Shown here piece by piece: positions 11,601-24,279 of a stretch of DNA of 64,000 nt. A model generated the notes under the pieces. That model did no database searches. It worked only from the letters and a program-made list of their open reading frames with translations, and was not told the DNA's origin. The position numbers and the translations under genes were made by a program. How positions within the stretch are numbered: position 1 is the first letter of the stretch; the number at the start of each line of letters is the position of its first letter. This DNA is from Melitaea cinxia (Eukaryota; Arthropoda; Insecta; Lepidoptera; Nymphalidae): contig NC_059394.1 in the NCBI RefSeq assembly GCF_905220565.1, positions 4,905,501 to 4,969,500 of the forward strand, given 5' to 3'.

Positions 11601-12264
11601 AAATGTGTAAACATATATATGTATAAACATACATAGCACGTGTAAACGCTTTGTATGAATAATTCGGAAGTAGGAACAGCTATCAATAATACTGTATGGT
11701 TATTCAAATTATAAGCAACAATTAATTGGTATACATATATGAAAGTCTTCGAATAGTGATTACAGGGCATCGACGGTGTTTTAGTAGTTTTTAATTTTTT
11801 TATGACAAAATAATGGTAAACTAAATAATGACTAAAAAATGGTGAAAAATATTTTTAAATGAGATAATTTTAGATAATAAAAATTAAAAAAATATATATA
11901 TATACCTATATATTTTAATTTTTCGACGACAATAAAAACGAGTAACCAACATTTTATCTCTACATATGTGTGTATATAAAAGATTTTTACCAAAATTACA
12001 CTCGTGTCTCTATGCTGATAAATAATATAAATGTTTAATGTCGCTACTAAGTATGATACATAGGCCGCTTGCCTAGATCCCACAAATGGTTTGATGCGTC
12101 TATAATCTAGCTATCTTTAAAGTCTTTCTTATATATTGCAGCTAGTTTCAATGCAAAAAAAAATGGGAGGAGCTCATAAAATAATAAAAATATATATATT
12201 TTTATCAATGTCACGTTATCTCTCAATATCGCGATATATCGCACGATTATCGGATGTAAACCTT
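11601..12264. other. No gene seen
   Basis: AT-rich sequence with short TA runs; the minus frames at 11462 and 11832 are repeat-derived or low-complexity. Confidence 0.5.
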
Positions 12265-12768
12265 AGGGCCTGTTTCGCCGGCTGCCAATAAAGTCTCGGA
12301 TTGGCGGTTTTCTTTTTATCCGCTGTATACATCACAAATTTCGGTTTCACCAATTTCGAATAATGATAATGGACAATGGACAGAAGCGGCTTGTATTTTA
12401 TCCGCCAAAGCATGTGGCTGTTCAGGCAGTATTGGACGGATGATAACATTTGATAAGCTCGTTTGCGCCATTTGTAGTGGTCCTGCTTTCTGTTCCGCGG
12501 GTTATGGGTTCAAATCCCATCTAAGTCTGGCTGTAATATATATATATATTTAGTTATATGTATCAGTTATAATTGTTGTATATGTTATATTTATCGAAAA
12601 AAATATATGTATATGTATATCAAAGTATAACCTTTGTTTTTTTTTTAATTAATTTACAATAGTGTAATAAAAATCTATATTCTAAAACCGAAATATAGTT
12701 TTGTCGGTTAGATATTGCTATGGGTCGGGTAACTAAACGAAACTTTTATCGACAACTAAACAGGCTCT
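12265..12768. mobile_element. Possible small hAT-like TIR element hosting a SINE
   Basis: AGGGCCTGTTT (12265-12275) and AAACAGGCTCT (12758-12768) form 11-bp inverted ends with one mismatch, resembling common hAT-type MITE ends. No clear 8-bp target duplication is visible, so this is tentative. SINE family T lies inside at 12457. Confidence 0.35.
12457..12610 (+). mobile_element. tRNA-derived SINE family T copy
   Basis: Head GCGCCATTTGTAGTGGTCCT plus CTTTCTG, and a clear B box GGTTCAAATCC at 12507-12517, as in the copy at 15790. The 3' part is diverged and AT-rich, so the end is approximate. Confidence 0.65.
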
Positions 12769-12785
12769 TGTATTAAATCCGAAGA

Positions 12786-12793
12786 TGACGTCA
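12786..12793. promoter_or_regulatory. Palindromic CRE (TGACGTCA)
   Basis: Full CREB/ATF consensus in AT-rich unique DNA. No nearby gene start is recognised, so function is unknown. Confidence 0.3.
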
Positions 12794-12986
12794 GGCAAAG
12801 ATAAAAAAATATATTTCTTAAAACAATAATTGTTATGTGTTTTGTCTACTTATCCTTGTTAAAGCAAAACAATACTTTGTACAAATTTAATTTATGTCAC
12901 TTCATTTGTTTGTCAACAATTGACAATATAATCGTATTCATTGTAGCATGTCTACTGACTTAGCTTATAAAATGTACATAAGATGT

Positions 12987-13325
12987 TCGCTTCAGCCTGT
13001 AATATCCCAGTGCTGGGCATATGCCTCTTTCCCCATCTAGGAGAAGGATCAGAGCTTAATTCACTACGCTGCTACAATGCGGGTTGGCGGATATATTCCC
13101 TACTATGAGTAACGATCGCTATCAGGTGTACATAATAGCAACCGGGACCAACGGCTTGACGTACTCTCCGAAGCACGGTAGGTAGACCCACAAGGAGTGC
13201 ACAAACACCTAGTCCACGGCAAACATCTATATAGCCAATACAAATGATTGTCATGTGCGAGGATCGAACCCGCAACCGCCAGCGCAACAGCCACAAACCA
13301 GTGCTGTAACCGTTGCGCCAACGCG
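12987..13325 (-). mobile_element. tRNA-derived SINE family B, full copy
   Basis: On the minus strand the head has an A box TGGCGCAACGG (13310-13320) and a B box GGGTTCGATCC (13261-13271), the internal RNA polymerase III promoter of a tRNA. The body follows, and the 3' end is CCTATGCCCAGCAGTGGGA-like sequence. Other copies: 28851, 51921, 52457, 54681, 2836. Confidence 0.85.
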
Positions 13326-13361
13326 TTTTCAAGAGATGATGAATGTCTATATATTATATTA

Positions 13362-14515
13362 GGTCAAGGAAAAAGTTTCTTCGTATTATATATAGCAATT
13401 CGAGCTAAGATTTTACAAAATTTATTTACCTACATCAATTATATAATATGTGTATACCACAATTTTGTTCGGTAATTTAAAATAGACCGAAACAGGTGGA
13501 AATCTTAGGGTGCAAGATCGGGGCTATATGGTGAATGCATTAAGACTTCCCAGTCAAACTCTCTCATTGTTTTTGAGTGGCTAAAGATGTACATGGTCGG
13601 ACATTGGCGTGATAAAAGCCCACACCTTTTCTGTTGATCAATTCCAGCCGCTTGCTCTCAATTTTTGCTTAACAGTCATCAGCTGTTGACAGTAGAAATC
13701 TGTATCGATGGTTATGCCCGGCGGTAGAAACTCATAATCAATTATGTCCAATCCCAACAAACCCTCAACACTCAACATATTATTGCGTGTCAACCCAGGT
13801 TTCGTAATAGTCTGTGCAGCGTGACCAACTTTTGACTTTCGTATCTTTCATATATTCTTGTATTACTTTTCGTCACCAGTGATCACTCTATTAAAAAGTG
13901 GTTCGATATCATTACGTCTTAAGAGAGAATCGCAAATGAATACACGGTCCATTGGTTTTCTTTAAGTGAGTTCATGTGGCACTTATATAGCTTTTATACT
14001 CATACAGTTTTTCGTATAGCCAGCCTTTTTTAAATGGGTCAAACTATTTTATGGTCTAGACTCAAATGTTCAGCCATATTGTAACTACTTAAATGTTGAT
14101 CTCGCTTCATTTTTTCAAAAATTTCGTCACGTTTATTCGTAACTGGCCGACCAGAGCAAAAAGCATATTTTGCATCAAAATTTTCTGACTGAAAACGTTT
14201 AAGCCATTTTCGCGCTACTATTAAGAGTACTAGCACTGCATTAGCTCCATAAACGTCACATTTTTTTTTTACATCTTGCCGCGTTTTTCTTTTTAAAAGT
14301 AAAACTTTAAAAGGTACCGAATTTCTTTGTCCGATTCATCCATTTTCGGCGGACAGAAAACAAATGAACAGTGGCGGGAAACTGTTTTTTATTATTTAAT
14401 TTTATTTTTAAAATGTCACCTATAATGATACCAAAAGCAGCTGGTTACAAACAATAAAACCAAAAAGATTTTATTACAATATTTTACTAGAAAATACGAG
14501 GACTTTTTCTCGCCC
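13362..14515 (-). mobile_element. mariner element, degenerate
   Basis: Imperfect inverted ends (GGTCAAGGAAAAAGTTTCTT and the reverse complement GGGCGAGAAAAAGTCCTCG) are flanked by TA on both sides. Length about 1.15 kb fits mariner. The enclosed transposase frame runs on the minus strand and is broken by many stops. Confidence 0.85.
13530..14343 (-). pseudogene. mariner transposase pseudogene
   Basis: Begins MDESDKEIRYLL at 14343. A helix-turn-helix part with WLKRFQSENFDAKYAFCSGR, the usual mariner F...SGRP block, lies at 14039-14236. VITGDEK (13868-13888) carries the first catalytic Asp of the DDD triad, and LLGLDIIDYEFLPPG followed by DTDFYCQQL (about 13681-13770) is the conserved segment before the second. 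The HHDNARPH-type motif is destroyed and stops interrupt the frame at many points. It cannot make a working enzyme. Confidence 0.85.
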
Positions 14516-15789
14516 TATTATGTTGTACATAAGTGTAGCGGATACTACTAAAATGGACAAAGTACGTAAAACCTTCAATCTCCAATCTTCAATATTAAAT
14601 TTCCAGGCACTCTAACTTCTATTAATGCGTAGGTATAAAAAGAATAACTACCAAACTTTGGAAGTAACCAATTGAATTGTTCTTAAGAGATTTTCTGTGA
14701 ATGGGAAAACCGCAGACTCTGATTAGTGAAATATCGTTCAGTCCCTTCTTGAGGTCTTGTTTGACTTCAAGATGGGAAAAAAAATATGTAGACTAAAGTT
14801 TATTTCCATCATATTCATTATTATTTTTTCTCAATTGAAATAAATTACTAAATTTCCTCAAGCTTTCTTGAAAATTGAGACATTCGTGAATTTATTTCAA
14901 CGTAAATCAAATATTAATTTAGACTAGTAAATGTATTCTTTTAACCATCTTTCTAACATTTTCGTAAATAACGCCGTAATTATAACAGCGTTTCCCTTAA
15001 ATCCTTGAAGTAATTTTATTTTGATTTCTGACTGAACGTAACTGAAACGGTTGCTTATCATCCTAATGAACAAGCCTCCCCATACCACCAGGAAATAAAT
15101 TGGGAAATTACAACGCACCACTTCTCTGCTGCGGATAATTTCCGTATCAAGAGTAACAATCATTATCTAATGAATCAATTTAATTTATTAATTATATTAA
15201 TTTTAGTACACAAATAATAATAATAATCAATAAAACCTAACTGACTTTACGTAGGTGACTAATGTGTAAAAATATACTAAAGTATCCTGACTTTTAAGTA
15301 TCTTTCTCATACTATAATTTTCTCATAAGGAAGATCAAATCCATGTATTATTTAAAAAAGGAATAAGTCTCAAGTATTTAAGTATTATAATTTTGCTGTC
15401 TTTATATTAGTTACTCTTTTTATTTATCACGAGAAAAGATATCCGTATAATTTAATAAACTAATTTCCAATTAATAAATATACAAAATAAAATAACAAAT
15501 AATACATTAGTATGTTATTATAACGGCAACAAATCATTATGATATCTTACGAATATAAATTGTCAACTTTTCTTGTATTTTTTTTTTGTTTCACTTTTAA
15601 TGGGGTTATTAACTTTAAGAAGTTTTATCACAGACTGGTTGTATCGTTGTGAAGCGAATTCGATTGAAATGCGTAAAATGCAAAGCTCTTAACTTCATTC
15701 TAAACCAGAAATTTGTGACAAAAATACATATTTAGCAAATTACATGTTGACAAGTCAAATGCATGAAAAATGGTTGGATATGATTTGAC
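14516..15789. other. No gene seen
   Basis: AT-rich unique DNA. The 79-codon minus frame at 14924-15163 has no recognisable domain, and I do not support it as a gene. Confidence 0.5.
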
Positions 15790-16033
15790 TAACCCGTTGG
15801 TGCAGTTTGTAGTGGCCCTGCTTTCTGCTTCGGGAGTTGCGGGTTCGATTTTCGCCTGAGTTTGAGTGTAATATTTGTATTTATATGCGTATTATTTTTA
15901 TGTATATATATATACAAAAGACAGCTCTAACGGTCGACTGCTACCTGTAATACAAGCATTAAATTGCCTACCATAGGAAAAGACGACCGTGTGTGTCTTA
16001 TAAGACATTTATATTTATTTATATATTTATATC
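15790..16033 (+). mobile_element. tRNA-derived SINE family T, best copy
   Basis: Head CGTTGGTGCAGTTTGTAGTGG (A-box region), then B box GGGTTCGATT at 15841-15850, a TATA-rich middle and the conserved 3' part ACTGCTACCTGTAATACAAG...AAAGACGACCGTGTGTGT. It ends in an AT-rich tail. Confidence 0.75.
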
Positions 16034-16176
16034 TAGGTCCACATAACCTGTCGCCCGCTCAGTTCGTAAGTCTTCGTGACGGCCTCTACGACTTACAAGG
16101 GTAGCATAATTATTGTAACAATTTTCTTTTATATACATTTTCTATTAAGTATATGCTGTCAAACATTTCTCCACTA
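16034..16176. other. Short unique stretch with a small hairpin
   Basis: GTAAGTC and GACTTAC form a 7-bp inverted repeat near 16065-16098. Nothing else. Confidence 0.3.
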
Positions 16177-16371
16177 TTGAAGAAAAACTTCTTTACGCAC
16201 GCTTGAGTTGGGGAGTAAGCTGTGTGAAAGCGTGACGAGAGCGTTACGAAAAGTGTGATCGGACGAAGCGAACGGAAGTTGAGAAGGAGATAAAAGTTTG
16301 TGAAGATATAAAGAGGGAGATAGTTACGTTTCGTATGTTTTACTTCAGTCGTGTGATCAAAAGCACACTCG
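16177..16371 (+). mobile_element. Repeat family E (MITE-like) copy
   Basis: Begins GAAGAAAAACTTCTTTACGC and carries the inverted partner TTTTACTTCAGTCGTGTGAT near its right end, then CACACTCG. Same family as 32009, 36339 and 38309. Confidence 0.7.
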
Positions 16372-18467
16372 TTTTTTATTATCAATAATTTCTCGATTCG
16401 ATGGTATGGACTTACCATATGTTGTCATAATAGCACCTGATAACCAATAATCTACGTATGTATATAAGCAGGCAAACCTTGTCAACACACGCCAATATAA
16501 TCTAACAAAAAAATCTTTTAACATGCAAATATATAAGACATATTGCGAATTACACCTAACAGATACCATATGATATGTAAATGTCAAGATAACCGTGTTC
16601 TTCCTCGTTTGGTAGAGTGCGGTGTTGCGAAATCGACGCTCGTATTGTCTGGCCACTTCCTCAGCTCTCAACCTTGACTGTGACGCAGCGAATGCGAGCC
16701 AAGCGTACTTATTTAATTGAGCGCAAAATAAGTATTATTGATACGTACCGTTATTGTTTCAATTTGAAAATTAATAAACTTGAATCTTTATACTTTTTAA
16801 GGGTACTTTATGCTAAAGATCTTTAAAACCGGCCGTGCGCAAGAAAATATTATATGATACACAAAATCTACTTATATTGTACTAATTTAGATTTAAAATC
16901 TGTTAAAATTGTGAATTATTACATAAAAAAGCATCTTCGTAAAAACATATTTATAAACATCAATATGTTTGTAACAAACTTTGATAAAAGTCAGATCAGC
17001 TATAGCTTTGAGTCATCTAAAACTTAATAATCAGGTAGATAAACAAAAAAAACAACGTTATTATTTTTTGTATTATTTATACTTAAGAGTTAAGTAAATT
17101 AAATGAACATAATATATTCGTCATTTCTAGTTGTCTTTAGTGGCACTTATAAGCTTAATAGCACATTAAAAAAAATCTAACCTCCCTTTCTCTTTAGTAA
17201 GCAATATACGAACAGCGCAGTCTAATTTATGTCAATTTTACTGTATGTTTCGATATTACTGACATTAAATACATAGACGAAATTAACTAGAAGAATAAGA
17301 ATAGAAAATTAAGAAGTTTATATAGGTACTGTCCAACCAACGAAAACTTGACCTTCGACGACCCTTGCTTATCTAAAATATAGTTTGCAGTTTTGCACCC
17401 ATGCGAAGCCGGTGTGGGTGGCTTATATTATATAACAAAAAATAATAATGAGTGAGTAATAAAAACAATAATAAAATTAAAAAAAAATAACTAACTAGTA
17501 GGAATGAAGGCTAGAAAAAACTATAATTTATAATATAATAATTATTTAAATTTGTGAACGAAACCATATACATTTAAATAAATTAAATATATTTATAATA
17601 AATTGCTATTATTATTAATGTAAAAAGTAGTGTTGCTTAATAAAGACTTTAAATCATTACACGGTAACTCAAACGAGCTGATAAAAGCAGTCTACCTAAA
17701 TATTTTGTAGCATCTGTTACTACAATTAACCTACATAATTTTAAGAGTACCGAACCGAAATTCGATACGTTTTTGCCAAACTCCTCTTATTAATCTCGTT
17801 ATGTAAACATAAAAATATAAATATATTTATTTATAAGAAAGCTTTCAAGAAATGATTACATTTACTTTTATAACTGCAAAGAATTTGGAATGTAAACCGC
17901 GGTGTAAAAACATGCAACGCTTGAAGCGTTGGCGCCAACCGACCGCAGCAGATTAGTTTTAATAATCTTAATCATTTTTGTTAATTGGCGCAAAGCATCT
18001 CGTACTGGCAATTGTTCACAATTTTATATCTAGAACAGCTATTTTTAACTTTCATTTATTATTTTAGGTATTAATTCTATTCTGGTTTTGAAGGAACTAA
18101 AACCTAAATTCAGTTATTAAGTATTTAATTTTGTTACTGGTCGCTGGCACTAGTATCAATAAAAAATAAACATGTTATTGTAAGTATTTTTCAATTCCTT
18201 AATATCTATCTACAAAGTAGAAACAACAAAATATGTAAAAATTATAAATTTTGTGCATGTATTATTTTATTACATAACATATTAATTATATCACAGTTAA
18301 GTATTAAGTCAATTTAACGAAATTACACCGTTTATGTAAGACGACTACGTTTACAAAAACGACAAGTCATTAAAGGTATTTTTACGAAACAGCGAAAGTT
18401 ATAGATATATATGAGTAACTGAGGTAAGGCAAATAATACTAGTTTAAAGCAGTGTTGTGTTCTGTGT
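16372..18467. other. No gene; one Helitron-tail-like hairpin and overlapping palindromes
   Basis: Near 17396-17421, CACCCATGCGAAGCCGGTGTGGGTG resembles the 3' hairpin of a decayed Helitron but lacks CTAG. At 17915-17938 two palindromes overlap. The remainder is AT-rich. Confidence 0.4.
17915..17938. promoter_or_regulatory. Overlapping palindromes with an E2F-type site
   Basis: CAACGCTTGAAGCGTTG has perfect 8-bp arms and runs straight into the perfect palindrome TTGGCGCCAA, which matches the E2F core TTSSCGC on both strands. It lies outside recognised repeats. Confidence 0.35.
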
Positions 18468-18612
18468 TGTGTACGGTGACCAGAAGTCTTGGGGGATAGC
18501 CCCCGAAAACGGCAACGCGCTTGCGATGGATGGTGTTGCAGGCAGACGCCTATAGACATAGGCTACAGTAATCTCTAGCCGTACGATTGTTTTCCGACCT
18601 AGTTGAATAAAA
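18468..18612 (+). repeat. Retroposon family C fragment, opposite orientation
   Basis: The reverse complement matches the block with GCGTTGCCG, GCGTCTGC and CGTACGGCT of the copies at 6853 and 10952. An A-rich tail follows on the right. Confidence 0.65.
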
Positions 18613-20280
18613 GAAAAAGAATAAAGTATAAGATAACCAAAAGCAATAACTCCAATACTCAAAACCAAAAATCTGAAACTTATTCCAGTAAATCGTTAAT
18701 TAAAAATATAAAAAAGCCTTCTTATATGTTGAGGCATAAAACTATCAAAAGCTATTCGAATTTCCATTAATGTGTTAGCAATTATGCATATTATGAACAT
18801 ATATTAATCTAACAATATTTTTGACATTTATCTATAGTTTTCTAATATAACTTAATTCAATATTAGGAAATTAGGAGGATAAAAAGGAGTTTTAATGTAA
18901 ATAAAAGTATCCGGTGATTCATCTAATCTACAGCATTTCCGTTTTCATTAGTCAATGACCAGACGCAGCTTATTAATTAGTATTTTCTTTTTTGCAATAT
19001 TTTATAATAACTTATAAAATAAGAATAGTCTTACGAAAATGCACCTATGTAAGTTTTACCGAAGTCTCATAAAAATACAATATCCTGATTACCTATTGTA
19101 ATCTACCTCAATTTTAATAAGCGCAACCTCTACATACCTAAAAACGATTTTCGTTTGGGTCACTTTCGTTTGTTTTACTTACATGAGGTTAGACTTTACA
19201 TCCACATTTTGACTTCGATTTAGTTTACAGTTTTTAACTCTATATTTTCTAATAACTTTCCGAGAGTATATTTATTGATTGTTTTGTTTGACAAATAATA
19301 AAAAATTAAATATTTCCTCCACACGATTAATACGACAATTCTTTTCTCGGAACGAATTATCTCAAGCTGCCCATTTTTTCTGTATAATTATTTTTATTGT
19401 CATATCGAGAGTAATATTATTAATTTTTATAGTATAATGGTTCTGCTATTAAAAATACTTGAGAACATAAATTATTCTTGAGCATGACTGACTATACGTG
19501 TATTAATAAACATAAAAAAATTAAAATACATCGTTAGGTTATATTATTCAAGTCTGTTCAATTGTATAGTGTTTTTAAAACAAAGGCGGTAACAGTTAAA
19601 CATACAGAAAACTAAGAGGTTAGTGTGTTATGAATGCGATGACTGTTTCGAAATGGTCACGAATCATGTACTAAATTATGTAAGTACAAATAACTTATTA
19701 ATCGAGGTGTATTTTAAATGCCATACCATTATTATATTTTTGATAGTAATACATGCTAGACCTCTGCGTAACTTCGCCTTAGAAAAATTGCTTAAAGTGA
19801 CTCGAATTGCGGAAACATTGTAAACTAGGTATTTTTTTATACTATGTTGTAACTTCACGGTCAATGTCGACAGGTCGGCCTTGTGGCTCGACCGAGCACG
19901 TCTCGTAGCCGAATGGTTATGTAATCGTCGATTAATATACTAATGTATACAAATGTTGAAATTAACGTTCTAATAAATAAGTCGCTCTATCTATATCCTG
20001 TATTTCACAAGATAGTATTTACACAGCGTAAAAAGAACAGGCTGTGGTATTTAGCCGAACGACCCTAAATTTGTAAAGCTAAATTATATTTTAAAATGTA
20101 TTTGTATTGAATTAAAATTAATATGAAAGGAAATAAAAATAATAACATATCAGTATGAAATAGCGTAAGCTTAGTAAACATCGCTGATAACCCCTGCGAT
20201 ATTCTATGAATGTCAATCGCCAGCAAGCCCAATAAACTGCAACGAGTCAACGACACTAACATAACATGAGTAACATTAGT
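18613..20280. other. No gene seen
   Basis: AT-rich unique DNA. A tRNA-like scrap (TCGTAGCCGAATGGTTA, about 19905) has no partner arms. Confidence 0.45.
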
Positions 20281-20510
20281 ATTATCAAGTAAGCGTCATT
20301 GGTCGCGGCGACGGAGTATTTTTAGCCTAGGCCGCACTAAAAATAGTTTACTGTACAACGGTTATTACTGAATTAATATTTCTAAAAATGGATCGTCTAC
20401 GCGCTAGTGATAACGCGACCGAGACCGATAGCAGAATGACGTTGAGACGCCATGTTGGATTGTTTGTTTTTGTTTGTTGACAGCAAGTTGGTTTTTGTTT
20501 TCGACCAATG
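20281..20510. promoter_or_regulatory. Candidate enhancer or promoter with MEF2-type sites
   Basis: A unique, GC-richer island. CTAAAAATAG (20337-20346) is a perfect MEF2 site; GTATTTTTAG (20316-20325) is an inverted near-match (CTAAAAATAC); CTAAAAATGG at 20382 is a weaker third. Inverted CCAAT boxes lie at 20298 (ATTGG) and 20503 (CCAAT). It is 29 kb upstream of the Mef2 ATG, with no other gene recognised between. Animal Mef2 genes are known to autoregulate; that this island does so is inference. Confidence 0.4.
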
Positions 20511-23180
20511 TCGTAAATTTTCAATTTATCGTAATTTTCCGCTTACCTTAAAATCGACCTTTTTATAATTTGTTCATGTTTATGTAGTGAGTGAGCATAT
20601 TAATGAAAAATAAAAATCTATAAATTATTTTTAAAAAGACTTTCTTTGTTAAATCGTAAACATACGACAGCTAAAAACCTGATTTTGAGATAAAATTGTG
20701 TATTATTAAAATTAAGTTCCGGTGTCAAAACTACAAATAGGATATTTTTAAATTTAGTAAGGAGAAAAAACAAAAATAGTTTTGTCAAAACCTTATCTTC
20801 GTTTTAATGAGTAAAAGGAATTATTGAGTTTTTAATATAATATACTTCAATTATTGTTGTTAATTTTTTAATTGTTTAACCAATCCGATGCCTAATTTAA
20901 ACAGTTTTCTTTTCAATGCTTAATTAAGTATTTTTATTGTTTTTTTTTTTTTGTTTTTCTATTTCATCAATTAATAATAATAATAATTAGACTGAAAATA
21001 TAAGTTAACAGTTATAATCGCTAAATATTAACCTCCGTGTTTTCTTTTAAAATGCATGTTTCATTTTACCTTCGTAATAAGTTCATTTCCTACATAATTA
21101 AATAGATTTTCCTTTGTTTCAGGTATGTTATTCTAAGGCTCTGCTATCGAGCTCACAGCAAACATTTCTAGCAACTCTATTAGCGGCACTTAATTAAAGG
21201 TTTGTACATCGATGGAAAAAAAAATAAACTTCAATAAAACAAATATCAATTTTTTACGTATATACAAAGTTCTAGTTTATTTTAAATAGATAGGTATATC
21301 ATCAAATTACGCGTGTACTCTTACGATCAGTGGAATTAAATTAAAATTAAATTTTATTTGTTATATTTTTTTCAATTCATACAAATATGATAATCGTTAA
21401 GTGCTTACGAGTGCAAATTTAAAACTTCCTTTATAATAGAGTCAGTTACCATAACGAAGTTTATCTGTTTTAGCGTACAATTAAATATCTATTTTACTAA
21501 TTATTTTGGAATATATTTAAATAATAGTAGAAATAAAACTATTAGTGATTATTTTAATTGCGATCGCAAAAATAATATAAGACGATAAAAATACGTAAAA
21601 AGCAACAAAAAATATTTAATTACAACTTCTGAGGTTTTAATATCAGATTAAAACAGTTTTGATATTAATAAATAATTTTAATTACGCATTTAATAAAAGC
21701 TCAATTTCAGGCGAAAATTCTTTTAACCTCGTTAAAGTAGGTTTGGCACCATTACGTAATACAATGCGTGGGCTATGATTTGTTTTACCCAGCCAGGTTG
21801 ACGTCACAGCTCACTGTTTTTGTATACGAACAGTGCTCTTATATGCTCCTTAACTTTTGAATTAAATTCGTACGAAGTTTTTTTTCTTTGCACAGTTACG
21901 AAAGCATACAAAGATGCACTGTACTTAATTGGCAGGTCGATCATAGCAACTGATAGATATAGTTTTCTTGACGTGTCACACTCAAAACATACGAAACTTC
22001 TTACCAGTTTTAAATACTGTGTATTAGTTTCCCTGTGTATATTTTACTATGCGTAGCCTTTTGGCATCAAAACAAAATTATGTAAATTTTAGTTTATAAA
22101 GCATGTCTATCGTATTCATAATTAACATTTAATTTATTCTAGACTCAATGTTTATTCTAAAATATTTAGTGTACAATTTATACTTCTAATTTTATTAATG
22201 AATTAGAATTTTTTAATTTTTAATTTAAAAAAAAAAACTTATTGTGTCGTTGTAAGAACGGAGGGACAGATTAGACTAGATTGCTTTTAAAATGAATATC
22301 ACATGAGAGTTTCACACCTATATATATTAATCTATTTATGTTTATCTTTACTCTTATATAAAGTTCAGATTTAAAATAAAAATAACGTAAATACTATTTT
22401 GTTCCGTATATGCACTATGTTTACTCAAGTCACAATAGACCTCATTAAAATGTTAGACCGGTAGGTTTGAAGGCTGTCGCAGATTATGATGATCTCATTC
22501 CACAGCCGAGGAAATACCTTTGAAGGCAGGTAGCCTAGCGGCGGCCATGGATTTTGTTAATAAAAGTTACATTGTAGAATATTTTTTCGACATAATATAC
22601 CTACGCTTAACTTTTCATTTTTGTTTTTTTGTAATAAAATATGCTCCTTGGTCATTATAAGTCTGTTTATTAGTAATGTTGGACCACAGGATCAAAGTTT
22701 GTAATACTTTCATTATTGCATAAGAATGATATGTTATAAAATGCAATAAGGCATCAACTCACAACGATACTTGATCTTAGATAACGAAGTATAAAATACA
22801 ACACAAACATTCTATATAAAACCTGTATATTATGATATGTATGTGACAGTCTGATATAAAAAATAGTTTTGAGTTATAAAAAGTAATTACATTATTTGAA
22901 TGAGCAATTTATTTACACTTATAATTATTAACAATTTAATTCAATAAATAAAATACGAGTAGCAGCCCTCTTTAGTATTATAGTAATAACTGTAAACATC
23001 TCATGTTTTTAGTCTGTCAGTATATAATAAAATTGACGACTATAATCGCATGGCATGTCTATATCTTGTAGAACTGGAGTGTAAGAGCTGCTTTATTGAA
23101 GAGAAAATTATTATTTATAAATAAGGAGGTAAGAAGTATATATTCTATCACTCTAATATTAGTAAGCCTCATACTTCCAG
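20511..23180. other. No gene; a CRE at 21799-21806
   Basis: AT-rich unique DNA with one full CRE (TGACGTCA). The 78-codon frame at 21820-22056 has no recognisable features. A GC-richer patch lies at 22485-22550. Confidence 0.45.
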
Positions 23181-23362
23181 TCATCACTTCAGCCTATCGC
23201 AGTCCACTGCTGGACATAGGCCTCCACAAGTTCGCGCCGAATATTATAGCGCGAACTCATGTCACGTGTTTTACCCATAATCACGACGTTGGGCAGGCGA
23301 GCTAGTAACCGCAAGGTTGGTTTTGTCGTATCGAAGACGCTGCTGCCCGTCTTCGGCCTTAG
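23181..23362 (-). repeat. Retroposon family A fragment, reverse orientation
   Basis: The reverse complement carries the family A 3' half, including GGCCTATGTCCAGCAGTGGA and the TTGGCGCGAACTTGTGGAGG-type block. The 5' part is missing. Confidence 0.75.
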
Positions 23363-23840
23363 ACCAGTACTAATTATATATTTTTAATTTAACATTCGAA
23401 GCCTAATTTTATAACGTTATCATATACTAAGTACGTAATAAAAAGATTACCTATAACAAACCAATACAATTGCTATAGTCATATTAGTCATTGTTTGTGG
23501 AGATAAAAAATTTATCACTAGATTAAATACTAATTTGACTTATATTGAATTAGATATAATTACTGGTTTTTCCCGATAACACCTGTTTCGGTACCAACAT
23601 TCAATTGATGTCAAATTCGGTAATCGTTTTAAATTGTCATCTGAACGTGATGATTTGTAGACTTGTCTTCTTTTTTTATTCAAAGCTATCATCCAAATGA
23701 TTTATTTTGCCATGCGTTATGTTAACATCATGCATTACGCTTAGTATTTTTCTTTTAATTTTTTTTATCTTTGCTATACATACACTATTATTCTAATTAG
23801 AAAGTTACCACAAAAAATGAGTACTTAGAAAGTTTATTAA
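23363..23840. other. No gene seen
   Basis: AT-rich unique sequence without features. Confidence 0.5.
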
Positions 23841-23890
23841 TTACGAACAAATAAGCCATAAGTATATATATATGGCTTATTTGTTCGTAA
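23841..23890. repeat. Perfect 20-bp inverted repeat (hairpin)
   Basis: TTACGAACAAATAAGCCATA (23841-23860) is exactly reversed and complemented at 23871-23890 with a 10-base loop. It lies 70 bases before a long AT tract. Confidence 0.9.
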
Positions 23891-23958
23891 ATAATGACAG
23901 TGCAGTAATCAATGGCAAATTCGTAATTAATGGCAGTGACAATAACAATGCAGAACTA

Positions 23959-24082
<124 letters not shown>

Positions 24083-24084
24083 TT

Positions 24085-24279
24085 TTAACAGACTTCCAAA
24101 AAAGGAGGAGGTTCTCAATTCGTTTGTTTTTTTTTTATTTTATTTTATGTATCTTACTTCAGAACTTTTGACTGGACGGACCGATTTCGACAAAAAAAAA
24201 ATTAATCGGGAGTGGTACGTTGTATTACTTGTCGATGTAATTGAAATCGGTTTTTTTTTTCGTTTGCGAGCAAACACGA
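24085..24279 (+). repeat. Repeat family F, short copy
   Basis: Runs from TTAACAGACTTCCAAAAAAGG to GTTTGCGAGCAAACAC. It keeps both termini but has lost most of the middle compared with the copy at 44799. Confidence 0.75.

Noticed and set aside
19900..19935. tRNA-like scrap TCGTAGCCGAATGGTTA
   Set aside because: No matching stems, anticodon arm or T arm.
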